Assembly: GCA_900314645.1 (NCBI GenBank)
Contig: OMWB01000003.1
Coordinates: forward strand, 62,001-126,000
Reading direction: 5' to 3'
Origin: an uncultured Actinomycetes bacterium
GTDB taxonomy: Bacteria; Actinomycetota; Coriobacteriia; Coriobacteriales; Atopobiaceae
DNA: 64,000 bases
A program made the translations under genes and the position numbers. Shown here one piece after another: positions 50,304-59,946 of this stretch; position 1 is the stretch's first letter; each line of letters starts with the position of its first letter. The notes beneath the pieces were generated by a model, which saw only the letters and a list, made by a program, of their open reading frames with translations, was not told the origin of the DNA and made no database searches.

Positions 50304-50951
50304 CTACGCCTCGGGATCCCAGACCGTTGCGTCCTGTGGCACGTCAGGCTCACCGAGGAACGAGAGCACCTCACGCATCAGGGTGCCCATCTTGTCGGCG
50401 AAGATCTCGGTGTTGTTGATGAGCGTGAAGCGCGGATGGTCCTTCCATGCGGCAATGAGCTTGTCGTCCACCGCAGCTGCCTGCTCGGGGGTCTCGGCGC
50501 GGGCGGCATTGTTCTCCAGCGTGTATGCGCGCTCAAGACCCTTTGCGGCGCTGACCAGATGGAACACGATGTCATAGCGCGCGTAGAGCTCCTCCCGCGT
50601 CGTGTGGTAGTCAGCAAGCAGCTGCTCGAAGCCCTCGGGCGTCATATAGCCAGCGTGATCCATGACGCCACGGTCAAAGATGATGACAATGCGGTCAGCG
50701 TCCATCTTCTCGGCCGCATGGACAAAGGCGCCTTCCTTGCCGAGCTGCATCTCGAAGACGGCGCGCTGGAAGTCGTCGTAGCTACGGCAGGTCCAGGGCG
50801 CAACACCGCCGTTGATGAGCTCCGTGGCAGCCTCAGGTACGAAGATCAGCTGGTATCCGCGAACCTCAAGGCCCTTCTTAAGCCACTCCATGCCCGTGGT
50901 CTTCCCTGAGCACGGGCCGCCGCCAATGAGGATGGTGCTGATCTTGGGCAT
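50304..50951 (-). CDS. AAA-family P-loop ATPase (AAA_28/NadR-like)
   Basis: 215 residues from ATG 50951 (GAGGAG before it). Walker A GGPCSGKTT starts near residue 10; IIFDRGVMDHAGY is the Walker B-like segment with a following DxxG-type helix, as in AAA_28 (NadR and Ttd14-like) nucleotide or lipid kinase-type proteins. A late ALTLEN-like helix carries basic residues. The substrate is unknown. It follows the ABC exporter genes on the same strand after a 49-base gap. Confidence 0.78.
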   Translation of the reverse strand: MPKISTILIGGGPCSGKTTGMEWLKKGLEVRGYQLIFVPEAATELINGGVAPWTCRSYDDFQRAVFEMQLGKEGAFVHAAEKMDADRIVIIFDRGVMDHAGYMTPEGFEQLLADYHTTREELYARYDIVFHLVSAAKGLERAYTLENNAARAETPEQAAAVDDKLIAAWKDHPRFTLINNTEIFADKMGTLMREVLSFLGEPDVPQDATVWDPEA

Positions 50952-51000
50952 GGGAGCTCCTCTCATCTCAACGTGATTGCCTCATTGTCTCACACCTCAG

Positions 51001-52923
51001 CTACTCTGCCCCTATCTGATTGCCGGTATAAAGCTGGTAGTACTTGCCACGTGCCGCGATGAGCTCATCGTGCGTTCCGCGTTCAAGAATCCTGCCCTGC
51101 TCAAGGACGATGATGCAGTCCGAGTTGCGCACGGTGCTCAGGCGGTGGGCAATGACGAACGTTGTGCGCCCCTCCATGAGCGCATCCATGCCCGCCTGCA
51201 CCAACTGCTCGGTGCGGGTATCGATGGAGCTCGTCGCCTCGTCCAGGATGAGCGCCGGCGGGTCTGCCACGGCGGTGCGGGCGATGGTCAGCAGCTGTCG
51301 CTGTCCAGCGGAGAGACTACCTCCGTCACCGGTGATTACCGTGTTGTAGCCATCGGGAAGGCGCTTGATGAAGTCGTGCGCAGAGACGAGCTTTGCTGCA
51401 CGTATGCACTCCTCGTCCGTGGCGTCCAGGCGGCCATACCGGATGTTGTCCATGACCGTACCGGTGAACAGATGAGGGTCCTGCAGCACCATGCCGAGCG
51501 AGCGGCGCAGCTCGGGCTTCTTGATCTTGGTGATGTTGATGCCGTCGTAGCGGATCTTGCCCTCATCGATGTCGTAGAAGCGATTGATGAGGTTGGTGAT
51601 GGTGGTCTTGCCAGCACCCGTGGCGCCAACAAAGGCGATCTTTTGTCCTGGTAGGGCGTACAGGCGAATGTCGTGCAGAATCTGCTTGGCAGGGGTGTAG
51701 CCAAAGTCCACGCCATCCATTACAAGCTCTCCCATAAGCGGCATATACGTAACGGTGCCCTCGGCCTGATGCGGGTGCTTCCATGCCCAGTGGCCGGTAC
51801 GTTCGCTGGTCTCCTCAAGCTGTCCCGCCTCGTTCCTGCGAACATTGACCAGCTCAACATAGCCGTTGTCAACCTCAGGTGTCTCGCCCAGGATCTGCAG
51901 CACGCGGCTTGCGCCGGCGCTCGCCTGCGTGATGGCCGAAAGCTGCTGTGAGATCTGCGTGATGGGTGACGTGAAACCCTTGTTCAGGGAGAGGAACGAG
52001 ACGAGCGTGCCCAGCGAGATGGTACCCGTGGCAACAGCGATGAGCGAGCCAACGATAGCGCAGAGCACGTAGCTCACGTTTCCGAGGCTCATGATTACCG
52101 GCATCAGGATGTTGGAGAGGCGGTTCGCCTGCATTGCGGAGTCGCGCAGCGCATGGTTGCGCTCGTGGAAGTCCGCGATGGAGCGCTCTTCGTGGCAGAA
52201 GACCTTGACGACCTTCTCGCCCTGGATGGTCTCCTCAATGAAGCCATTGACCTCGCCGAGACGCCGTTGCTGGTCAGCGAAGTGCTTGCCTGCCGCGCCA
52301 CCAATCTTTCCTGCGGCCATCAGCATGAAGGCAACCATCCCCAGCGTCAGGGCGGTTAAGGGGATGGACAGGACAATCATGGACACGAGCGTCATCACGA
52401 TGGTGACGGCCGAGTTGACGAACTGCGGGATGGTCTGACTGATGAGCTGGCGCAGCGTGTCGATATCGTTGGTGTAGATGGACATGATGTCGCCGTGGCT
52501 GTGCGTGTCAAAGTAGCTGATGGGCAGGCTTTCCATGTGCTCGAACACATCGATGCGCAGGTCACGCAGGGTGCCTTGGCTTACCGTCACCATGGTGCGG
52601 TTGTTGAGGTAGGAGGCGGCTACGCCAAAGGCTGCCACGATGACGAGCCGCATGATGGCTCCGGCGAGCGGCCCAAAGTCAGTGGAACCGGACACCATCA
52701 TGGGAATGACGTAGTCATCCAGCAGTGACTGCGTGAAGAGCGTTGACTGCAGCGTTGCCCATGCGCTGACCAAGATGCAGACAATAACGAGGCAGAAGTG
52801 CACCTTGTAGTTGCGCCAGACCAGCTTGAAGATCTCTTTGACAGGGCCAAGCGCCTCTTTGTCTACCTTGAACGACATGCTCCGCGGCCCGCGCGCCCCG
52901 CGACCTGAATTGTTGTTTGCCAT
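51001..52923 (-). CDS. ABC exporter subunit (TMD-NBD)
   Basis: 640 residues. An N-terminal extension is followed by about six membrane helices and an ATPase domain with Walker A VGATGAGKTT, signature LSAGQRQ, Walker B ALILDEATSS and the H-loop AHRLST. The signature is LSAGQ rather than LSGGQ. Such half-transporters work as pairs in the membrane, exporting drugs, peptides or lipids. The partner is encoded 45 bases upstream on the same strand (52,969-54,783) and now carries a nonsense codon, so this pair may be inactive or work as a homodimer. Confidence 0.9.
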   Translation of the reverse strand: MANNNSGRGARGPRSMSFKVDKEALGPVKEIFKLVWRNYKVHFCLVIVCILVSAWATLQSTLFTQSLLDDYVIPMMVSGSTDFGPLAGAIMRLVIVAAFGVAASYLNNRTMVTVSQGTLRDLRIDVFEHMESLPISYFDTHSHGDIMSIYTNDIDTLRQLISQTIPQFVNSAVTIVMTLVSMIVLSIPLTALTLGMVAFMLMAAGKIGGAAGKHFADQQRRLGEVNGFIEETIQGEKVVKVFCHEERSIADFHERNHALRDSAMQANRLSNILMPVIMSLGNVSYVLCAIVGSLIAVATGTISLGTLVSFLSLNKGFTSPITQISQQLSAITQASAGASRVLQILGETPEVDNGYVELVNVRRNEAGQLEETSERTGHWAWKHPHQAEGTVTYMPLMGELVMDGVDFGYTPAKQILHDIRLYALPGQKIAFVGATGAGKTTITNLINRFYDIDEGKIRYDGINITKIKKPELRRSLGMVLQDPHLFTGTVMDNIRYGRLDATDEECIRAAKLVSAHDFIKRLPDGYNTVITGDGGSLSAGQRQLLTIARTAVADPPALILDEATSSIDTRTEQLVQAGMDALMEGRTTFVIAHRLSTVRNSDCIIVLEQGRILERGTHDELIAARGKYYQLYTGNQIGAE

Positions 52924-52968
52924 ATCTGTTCACCGTTCCTCTCGGTGCGTGTTCCAGTGGGGGCGTGT

Positions 52969-54783
52969 TTAGCGCAGCTCGTCGGCAAAGGCCGGGTCGT
53001 TGCGCTGGGACATCGGGTCATATGCAGCCCCGGGCTCGTCGAAGTCTGCCTCGCTGCCAGATTTGTTCTGCGCCTCGTACACGTCGCGGTAGATCTGGTT
53101 GGTGGCCAGCAGCTCCTCCTCGGTGCCGAAGGCCGAGACGCTGCCGGAATCAAGTACCAAGATGCGGTCGCATGCTCCAAAGCTGCTGACGCGCTGGCTG
53201 ATGATGAGCTTGGTGGTGTCGGGAATCTGCTCGGCAAAGGCACGCTGGATGGAGGCGTCGGTCGCGGTGTCAACGGCGCTGGTGGAATCGTCCAAGATGA
53301 GCACGCGCGGGTGCTTGAGCAGCGCGCGGGCAATGCAAAGGCGCTGCCGCTGCCCGCCCGAGACATTGGTGCCGCCCTGGTCGATCATGGTTGCGTAGCC
53401 GTCGGGGAAGCGCTCGATGAACTCATCCGCGCAGGCGGCGCGGCAGGCGCGCTGGCACTCCTCGAGCGTGGCATGTTCGTTGCCCCAGCGGAGGTTGTCC
53501 AGGATGGTGCCTGAGAAGAGCGTGTTCTGCTGTAGCACCACCGCAACGGCGTCGCGCAGGACCTCGGTGTCGTAGGCACGGACGTCGTTTCCGCCTACGA
53601 GGACCGCCCCCTCCGTTACGTCGTAGAGACGGCTGATGAGACTGACCAGCGTGGACTTGCCGGAACCAGTGCCTCCCAGAATGCCGATGGTCTCGCCTGA
53701 GCGGATGGCGAAGTTAAGGTCGTCCAAGGTGGGCTCGCCTGTGCCCGTGCTGCGGTAGCTGAAAGTGACGTGGTCAAAGGTGATCGAGCCGTCGGGAACC
53801 TCGGTAAGCGCGTTCTCAGGGCTCGTGATTTCGGGCACCTCGTCAAGTACCTCGATGATGCGCTGGCCGCTGGCCGAGCTCATGGAAATCATGACGAAGA
53901 CCATCGTGAGCATCATGAGGCTCATCAAGATGCCCATGACGTAACCGAGGAGGCTGGTAAGCTCGCCCGTGGTGATTTCGCCGGCGAGGATGGAGTGTGC
54001 GCCAAACCACGAGAGCGCGATGATGCAGCCGTACATGGAGCACATCATGACGGGGTTGTTCCACGCCAGAAGGCTCTCGGCGCCGACGAACAGGTCGTGG
54101 AGCTCGTTTGCAGCATGGCGGAACTTCTCGCTCTCATGGTCCTCGCGTACGAAGGCCTTGACCACGCGGATTGCCGTAACGTTTTCCTGCACTGAGGCAT
54201 TGAGATCGTCATAGCGCCTGAAGACGTTGCCAAACATGGGCATGGTCTTCAGCATGATGTAGATGAGCGCGAAGCCCAACGCCACCATGGCCACGAAGAA
54301 CACCACCGAGAGGCTGGGGCTGATGAGGACGCACATGACGATGGACGCGACCAAGGTGATGGGAGCGCGCGTCGCGATGATGAGCACCATCTGGAACGCG
54401 TTCTGCACGTTGGTGACATCGGTGGTCATGCGCGTGACGAGGCCCGCGGTTGAGAACTTGTCGATGTTGCCAAAGGAGTAGGTCTGCACCTTCTCGAAGA
54501 GCGCGTCGCGCAGGTTGGCAGCAAGGCCGGTGGCTGCCTCTGAGCCAAACACGCCCGAGCTTGCTCCCACCAGCAGAGCAAGCAGTGCGCACAGAAGCAT
54601 GATGGCGCCCTACTGGAAGACTTGCCCCATGTCTCCTACTGAAATGCCTCGATCAATGAGCAAGGCCATTACGTAGGGGATAAGTACCTCGAGGCCCACC
54701 GCCGCGAGGGTGAAGATGGGCGCGAGAATCGCGGCCAATTTGTACTGGCCCAACTGCCCCAAAAGCTTGCGGATGATGTACAT
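52969..54783 (-). pseudogene. ABC exporter partner subunit with in-frame TAG
   Basis: From ATG 54783 (AAGGAGGGG before it) the normal N-terminus MYIIRKLLGQLGQYKLA runs to GQVFQ, then TAG at 54610-54612, and the frame continues from GAIMLLCALLAL to 52969. The ATPase domain is intact (GGTGSGKST, NVSGGQRQRL, ILDDSTSA). The stop replaces one residue, probably Trp or Tyr, about 58 codons from the start. An internal ATG at 54600 could restart a product lacking the first helix. The mutation may be recent, or read through. Confidence 0.85.
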
Positions 54784-55192
54784 TCCCCCTCCTTGGGAGA
54801 AAGGGTGCCAGTCACCTTCGCCCATCTCGGTTGCCAAGACGATGACTCCCGTGCATCCCTTATCAACATGATGCTCGAGCTGCTCGATAACGTTTTGGCC
54901 AGCATCAATAACTGTGCTAACGAGCGATATACCGCTCTTACGCAGTTCACGCTCCGCATTGGATAGCAAGGTTGAGAAGAAGTCTACGGGAGTATGGATG
55001 CGCTTCTGATAGTGGGCGACCAGAACCGTGCGGCTCTGTTCCTGATGAGCGCGCAGATGGCCACGGTCATAGCCAAGTGATCTGGCACAGGATATTACCC
55101 TCTGCCGGGTGGCGTCGCTTACCCCGGGGCGTTGGTTGAGGGCGAGCGAAACAGCAGATTCGGATAGCCCCAACTCTCGAGCGATGTCCTTA
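54784..55192 (-). pseudogene. Truncated LacI-family regulator fused in frame to the ABC gene
   Basis: The minus-strand frame reads TRKDIARELGLSESAVSLAL and NQRPGVSDATRQRV, the LacI helix-turn-helix, then about 90 residues of the sensor domain. It lacks its own start codon (cut at about 55,192) and its last ~200 residues; from 54,810 it runs in frame into the ABC gene's ribosome site. It is a remnant, although a short TTG-started product of LacI-HTH plus the ABC N-terminus is open up to the TAG. Confidence 0.85.
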
Positions 55193-55507
55193 CGAGTTTA
55201 TCGCCGAGCACGCCGACGCTATCGATACCAACCGCATCTACGTGGGCGGTCTCTCCAACGGCGGCTTCATGACCTGCCGCCTTATCGTGGAGTATCCGGG
55301 CTTCTTCGCTGCGGCAGTGCCAAGGACCTGCATGCAACGCACTTCGATCACATCGAGGACGCCGACGGCAACCGCCTTATAGGCCACTTCGTGTGGGTGC
55401 AGGCCTATAACGACGAGCCAAAGACTGACCTCGATGGCAGTCTTGTGCGCTGGAATGGCTTCCCGGTGACCCTCTGGCAGTGGGTAGGAAAGCATAGCTT
55501 GGCGTAG
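55190..55507 (+). pseudogene. Fragment of an esterase (PHB-depolymerase-like), internally deleted
   Basis: EFIAEHADAIDTNRIYVGGL then SNGGFMTCRLIVEYPGFFA is the nucleophile-elbow region (GLSNGG) of polyhydroxybutyrate-depolymerase-type esterases. At about 55,318 the frame breaks; a second frame reads HFDHIEDADGNRLIGHF and WQWVGKHSLA to a stop at 55,507, the possible C-terminus of the same gene. The start and the middle are missing. Together with the LacI fragment, this marks a deletion junction. Confidence 0.6.
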
Positions 55508-55579
55508 CCTCCCGTTCGTTCGCGTTTGGGGTGGATATAGAATAGGCTTGTCCATACCTTGTCTGCGACGGAGGCGGGC

Positions 55580-57898
55580 GTGACCTATTCGATCATTGGA
55601 ATCCTCGCGACCATCATCCTGTTTATCATCAACCAGGATGTGATTTGGCATCGCGACTCCGAAGCACGCACACCAACTCGTCGTGCGTACCGGGGTTTTC
55701 TGATGGGCGTGCTCGCATACTATGTGACCGACATGCTGTGGGGCATTCTCGAATCTGCCCGCCTCACGCCGGTACTCTACGCTGACACCGCTATCCACTT
55801 TGTGGCCATGGCGACCGCGGTGATGCTGTGGACGCGCTACGTGGTGTTTTACCTCGGTGACAACGGTCGCTTTGGCGCGCTGCTCCTTCAGGTTGGACGA
55901 CTCTTTCTCATCTTTGAGGTTGCCGTAGTGGCCGTCAACTTCTTCTATCCGCTCTTGTTCTGGTTTGACGAGACGGGTGCTTACCACGCGGGAACCGCGC
56001 GTTATGTAACCCTGGCAATACAGATAGCCATGTTCCTGCTGAGCTCGATCTACACCTTGCGGGTTACCGCCCGAACGCAGGGAACCGTCCGCCACCGTCA
56101 CCTCACCATCGGGCTCTTCGGTATAGCCATGACCCTGCTTATCGGCGTGCAGGTTGCCTACCCGCTCCTGCCGTTCTATGCCATGGGGTACCTGCTTGGC
56201 ACCTGTCTTCTGCATACCTTTGTGGTTGAGGACGAGAAGGAAGAGCATCGTCGAGAGCTGGAGGAGCTGCTGCATCGCGAGCAAGAACAGCGCGTGCAGC
56301 TCGCTGAGAGCCGCGAGGCCTTGAAGGAGGCGCTCGGCGTTGCGGAGGAGGCGAACCGCGCCAAGACCGCGTTTCTCTCCAACATGAGCCATGAGATTCG
56401 TACGCCCATGAACGCCATCATCGGCTTGGACAGCATCGCGCTTGCCGACCCTAGCATCTCGGATACCACGAGGGGATATCTAGAGAAGATTGACTCGTCA
56501 GCACATCATCTGCTGGGCATCATCAACGACATACTCGACATGAGCCGTATCGAAAGCGGACGCATGGGCGTCAAGAACGAGGAATTCTCGTTCGCCAAGA
56601 TGCTGGCGCAGGTCAACACCATCGTCAGCGGCCAGTGCAGCGATAAGGGCCTGCGCTACGAGTGCCACATCTCAGATGACGTACGAGACTATTACGTGGG
56701 CGATGACATGAAGTTGCGCCAGGTGCTCATCAACATCCTGGGCAACGCGGTGAAGTTCACTCCCGAGGGCGGCAGCGTGTCGCTCTTGGTTGAGGTGGTC
56801 GCGCACTATGACGGCAAGTCCTCGCTGCGCTTCACCATGGCCGACACGGGTATCGGCATGAGCCCCGAGTTCCTGCCCAAGCTCTTTGACGCGTTCAGCC
56901 AGGAGGACTCGTCGTCAACGAACCGCTACGGCAGCACGGGCCTTGGCATGCCCATCACTAAGAGCATCGTTGAGCTGATGAACGGCACCATCGAGGTGCA
57001 GAGCGAGCAGGGCGTGGGGACCACCTTCACCGTGACCGTGACCTTGGGAGACTCGGAGCGTAGTGAGGGTGCCGATGAGGAATACGACCTGCGCCCGCAG
57101 GACCTCTGCGTGCTGGTGATTGACGACGACGAGATTGCATGTGAGCACGCGAAGGTCGTGCTGGGCAAGATGGGCATGAGCTGCGACGTGGCCTCGTCCG
57201 GCGAGCAGGGCGTGGAGATGGCCAAGGTGCGCCATGCCCGCAGAACGCCCTACGACCTCATATTGGTTGACTGGAAGATGCCCCAGATGGACGGTGTGGA
57301 GACCACGCGCCAGATTCGCGACTCGGTGGGTAACGAGACGCCTGTGGTGATTCTCACCTCATACAACTGGGAGGATATTGCCGACGAGGCGGTAGACGCA
57401 GGTGTCGACACCTTTGTCTCAAAGCCGCTCTTCGCGGGCACCGTGATGGAGGAGTTCCGCAAGGCGTTTGAGCGCAAGAACACACGGCTGGTCGAGCAGG
57501 CGAGCGATCTCGCGGGACGCAGGGTGCTGCTCGCCGAGGATGTTCCGGTGAACGCCCAGATCATCATCATGATGCTCTCGATGCGCGAGATGGAAGTTGA
57601 CCACGCGGAGAACGGGCGCATCGCCGTCGAGATGTTTGCGCAGAGCGAGGTGGGCCGCTACGACGCTGTGCTCATGGACATGCGCATGCCCGAGATGGAC
57701 GGACTGGAGGCTACGCGCGCGATCCGTGCGCTCGACCGTCCGGATGCGATGACCGTGCCCATCATCGCGTTGACGGCAAACGCCTTCGACGAGGACGTGC
57801 AGCGCAGTATGCAGGCAGGCCTCGATGCGCACCTCAGCAAGCCGGTGGAGCCCGAGACGCTGTTCTCGACGCTTGAGGAGCTAATTGGCTGCGCATGA
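55580..57898 (+). CDS. Hybrid sensor histidine kinase with two receiver domains
   Basis: 772 residues from GTG 55580 (GGAGG before it). Seven hydrophobic segments (about 5-215) form a membrane sensor, followed by a coiled coil, the HisKA dimerisation helix with phospho-acceptor His271 (MSHEIRTPMN), and the ATPase domain (ADTGIGMS, STGLGMPI). Two receiver domains follow with phospho-acceptors Asp564 (ILVDWKMPQMDG) and Asp700 (VLMDMRMPEMDG). No output domain or adjacent regulator is present, so phosphotransfer must reach an Hpt protein or regulator elsewhere. It is convergent with the dipeptidase gene. Confidence 0.92.
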   Translation: MTYSIIGILATIILFIINQDVIWHRDSEARTPTRRAYRGFLMGVLAYYVTDMLWGILESARLTPVLYADTAIHFVAMATAVMLWTRYVVFYLGDNGRFGALLLQVGRLFLIFEVAVVAVNFFYPLLFWFDETGAYHAGTARYVTLAIQIAMFLLSSIYTLRVTARTQGTVRHRHLTIGLFGIAMTLLIGVQVAYPLLPFYAMGYLLGTCLLHTFVVEDEKEEHRRELEELLHREQEQRVQLAESREALKEALGVAEEANRAKTAFLSNMSHEIRTPMNAIIGLDSIALADPSISDTTRGYLEKIDSSAHHLLGIINDILDMSRIESGRMGVKNEEFSFAKMLAQVNTIVSGQCSDKGLRYECHISDDVRDYYVGDDMKLRQVLINILGNAVKFTPEGGSVSLLVEVVAHYDGKSSLRFTMADTGIGMSPEFLPKLFDAFSQEDSSSTNRYGSTGLGMPITKSIVELMNGTIEVQSEQGVGTTFTVTVTLGDSERSEGADEEYDLRPQDLCVLVIDDDEIACEHAKVVLGKMGMSCDVASSGEQGVEMAKVRHARRTPYDLILVDWKMPQMDGVETTRQIRDSVGNETPVVILTSYNWEDIADEAVDAGVDTFVSKPLFAGTVMEEFRKAFERKNTRLVEQASDLAGRRVLLAEDVPVNAQIIIMMLSMREMEVDHAENGRIAVEMFAQSEVGRYDAVLMDMRMPEMDGLEATRAIRALDRPDAMTVPIIALTANAFDEDVQRSMQAGLDAHLSKPVEPETLFSTLEELIGCA

Positions 57899-57964
57899 GT
57901 GACCGAAAGGGGTAGCCCCAACGGACACCGAGTGACCGAAAGGGGCTACCCCTTTCGGTCACTC
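57897..57964. terminator. Bidirectional terminator overlapping two stop codons
   Basis: A 23-base perfect stem (57897-57919 with 57942-57964) overlaps the histidine kinase stop on one side and the dipeptidase stop on the other. A further copy of GTGACCGAAAGGGG lies in the loop, so alternative stems are possible. Confidence 0.85.
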
Positions 57965-58939
57965 GGTTTCGTTGCGGACGAAGAAGTCGTGAGCGTTCTC
58001 ATAGAAGAGCCGTCGAGTGACACTCTCTCCAAAGCGCTTGACAATGCGCTGGTAGAAAGTTGGGAGCATTTCGCAGGACGAGAGCCATGAAGGCGGCGTG
58101 CAGCCGTCAAAGTCACTGCCCAGGGCGATGGCCCCCTCGCCGTCAAGGTCAAGGAAGCGCTCGATATGGGCGGACAGGTCGTCAAAGGTGACCTGTTCTG
58201 GGCCCTTGGCGCCGTCGCGAACAAACTCCGTGTAGTAGTTGATGCCCACGATGCCGCCCATATCCCGAATGGCACGGAACTGGTCGTCAGTGAGGTTGCG
58301 CTTGTGGCCACAGACTTCGCGCAGGTTTGAGTGAGAGGCGGCAAACGGGCGCCGTACGACCTTCATGAGGTCCCAAAATCCAGCATCGTTCAGATGGGAC
58401 ACATCCACCACAATCCTGCGGTCTTCCAGCGCACGAACCACCTGGCGGCCAAAAGACGAAAGCCCATCGGTGGTGTCGTTACCACTTGCGATGGTGTTCT
58501 TGCCGTTCCACGTGAGGGTTACCATCTTGACCCCGTCAGCCTGCCATTCGTCAACAATGCCGAGGTCAGAGCCTACTGGCGAGGCGTTCTCAACCGTGAA
58601 CATCGCTGCCGTCTTTCCGGAGGCGAGCACCTCGTCAATCGTGCGTGCGTCACGTATCTGCACGACGCTCTCGCGGTGCTCTGCCATCTGCGCAAGGAAA
58701 TACGTGCGGGCACGGCGATAGAACTCGAGTGGTGTCAGCTCGTGCAGCTGATCGGGTACCCAGACGGCGTAGCACTGGCACCACGGCCCAACGCTCTGCA
58801 TGCGCTCAAGCGACAAAGCGAGCTGGTTGTGCACGAGGTCTCCCTCGGTGCTCGGAAAGCCGACAAACGGCCCGGAGTTGCCGAAGGCAAGCGCGTCGAT
58901 GGTGTCGCAGTGCAGGTCAAAAACCGTGATGCCAGGCAT
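57959..58939 (-). CDS. Membrane-dipeptidase-type peptidase M19
   Basis: 326 residues from ATG 58939 (GGGAGG before it). Zinc ligands appear as FDLHCDTIDAL (H-x-D), TVENASPVG with its Glu, then VDVSHLND and AASHSN, and late LGSDFDGCTPP, the family's order. M19 enzymes cleave dipeptides, including D-amino-acid ones, in the cytosol of bacteria. It converges on the histidine kinase gene across a strong terminator. No signal peptide is visible. Confidence 0.9.
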   Translation of the reverse strand: MPGITVFDLHCDTIDALAFGNSGPFVGFPSTEGDLVHNQLALSLERMQSVGPWCQCYAVWVPDQLHELTPLEFYRRARTYFLAQMAEHRESVVQIRDARTIDEVLASGKTAAMFTVENASPVGSDLGIVDEWQADGVKMVTLTWNGKNTIASGNDTTDGLSSFGRQVVRALEDRRIVVDVSHLNDAGFWDLMKVVRRPFAASHSNLREVCGHKRNLTDDQFRAIRDMGGIVGINYYTEFVRDGAKGPEQVTFDDLSAHIERFLDLDGEGAIALGSDFDGCTPPSWLSSCEMLPTFYQRIVKRFGESVTRRLFYENAHDFFVRNETE

Positions 58940-59016
58940 GGATAACCTCCCGGTCTTTTGAATCGTTTCCCGAATGAGCATTGTACGGCGTCGCATTCAT
59001 TATTGTTGCGCTGGCG

Positions 59017-59025
59017 TGGTAGAAT
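59017..59025 (+). promoter_or_regulatory. Extended -10 promoter candidate with a downstream 12-base palindrome
   Basis: TGGTAGAAT (TGn-TAGAAT) lies about 40 bases before the HAD gene. CATAACGTTATG, a perfect palindrome at about 59,035-59,046, overlaps the expected transcript start and could be an operator. Confidence 0.4.
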
Positions 59026-59058
59026 GCTAGGGCACATAACGTTATGCAAGGAGTGGTC

Positions 59059-59880
59059 ATGCATTCCATCAAGCTCATCCTTACGGATGTTGACGGCACC
59101 ATCTTGCCGTACGGGCACCGTCAGATTCCTGCCCGTACTGTCGAGGCTTTCCACGCGGCTATCGATGCAGGAATCCATGTGGGCGTTGCCACCGGCCGTG
59201 ACTCGACGTGGGTGCCTCGCTTCTTTGGTGGGGACGCCGCATGCAGCGCAACAAGCATCGCGAGCAACGGAAGCGAGGTCTTCCTCGACGGCAGGAAGAT
59301 TCGTGAGTCACACCTTGATGTTGGTGGCCTTCGGGAGGTTGCCGCAATCGTGCGGGAGGTCCCAGGGGCAGGAATGCTTGTGTTCTATGAGGGCAAGCCG
59401 CTCTTGGTTGAGGGTACCAAGGAAGACCTCGCCCTCAGCTTTCCCGCCTATGCGGCCGCCTGCCAAGAGGTGGATGACGTGCCAGACGAGGCGCCTATCA
59501 AGGGTAACGTGTTCTTTGGCCCGCTCGCAGCCGAGGAGTACGAGCCACTTGTCGACAGGCTGAACCGCACGGTGTCTACGCTCGACTTCGACATCCCTCA
59601 GCCGGGGTTTGGCAACATCATGCCCCATGGCTCCAACAAGGCAACGGCCATCGATGTGCTGGTTGAGGCGCTGGGGATAACGCTCGACCAGGTGGTGGTG
59701 TTTGGCGACAACGGCAACGACGTTCCCATGCTCAGCCATGTGCCGAACTCGGTTGCCGTGTCCAATGCATCAGCTGAGGCTGCCACCGCGGCGCGTTGGC
59801 ACGTGGGTGCGTGCGATGACGAGGCGGTGGGAGAGGCCATTGCGGCGCTCGCGGCAGGGGAATGGCCGTTTACCGTATAG
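59059..59880 (+). CDS. Cof-type HAD hydrolase
   Basis: 273 residues from ATG 59059 (CAAGGAG before it); an earlier ATG at 59044 lacks a ribosome site. LILTDVDGTILPYG is motif I, VGVATGRDSTWV motif II, and VVFGDNGNDVPMLSHV the Cof metal-binding motif IV. The cap region (about 85-190) is of the alpha/beta C2 type. It acts on small phosphorylated metabolites. Its promoter candidate overlaps a palindrome. It is one of three Cof-type genes in the window. Confidence 0.9.
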   Translation: MHSIKLILTDVDGTILPYGHRQIPARTVEAFHAAIDAGIHVGVATGRDSTWVPRFFGGDAACSATSIASNGSEVFLDGRKIRESHLDVGGLREVAAIVREVPGAGMLVFYEGKPLLVEGTKEDLALSFPAYAAACQEVDDVPDEAPIKGNVFFGPLAAEEYEPLVDRLNRTVSTLDFDIPQPGFGNIMPHGSNKATAIDVLVEALGITLDQVVVFGDNGNDVPMLSHVPNSVAVSNASAEAATAARWHVGACDDEAVGEAIAALAAGEWPFTV

Positions 59881-59946
59881 CTCACTTCCGGTTTGTGCAC
59901 TGGTAATGTGAGAGAATGAACCCCGATAGCTTGTGACAGGAGTTTC

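Noticed and set aside
55238-56392. Open frame of 384 codons on the minus strand
   Set aside because: It is antisense to the membrane part of the hybrid histidine kinase and crosses the esterase fragment; composition is not protein-like.
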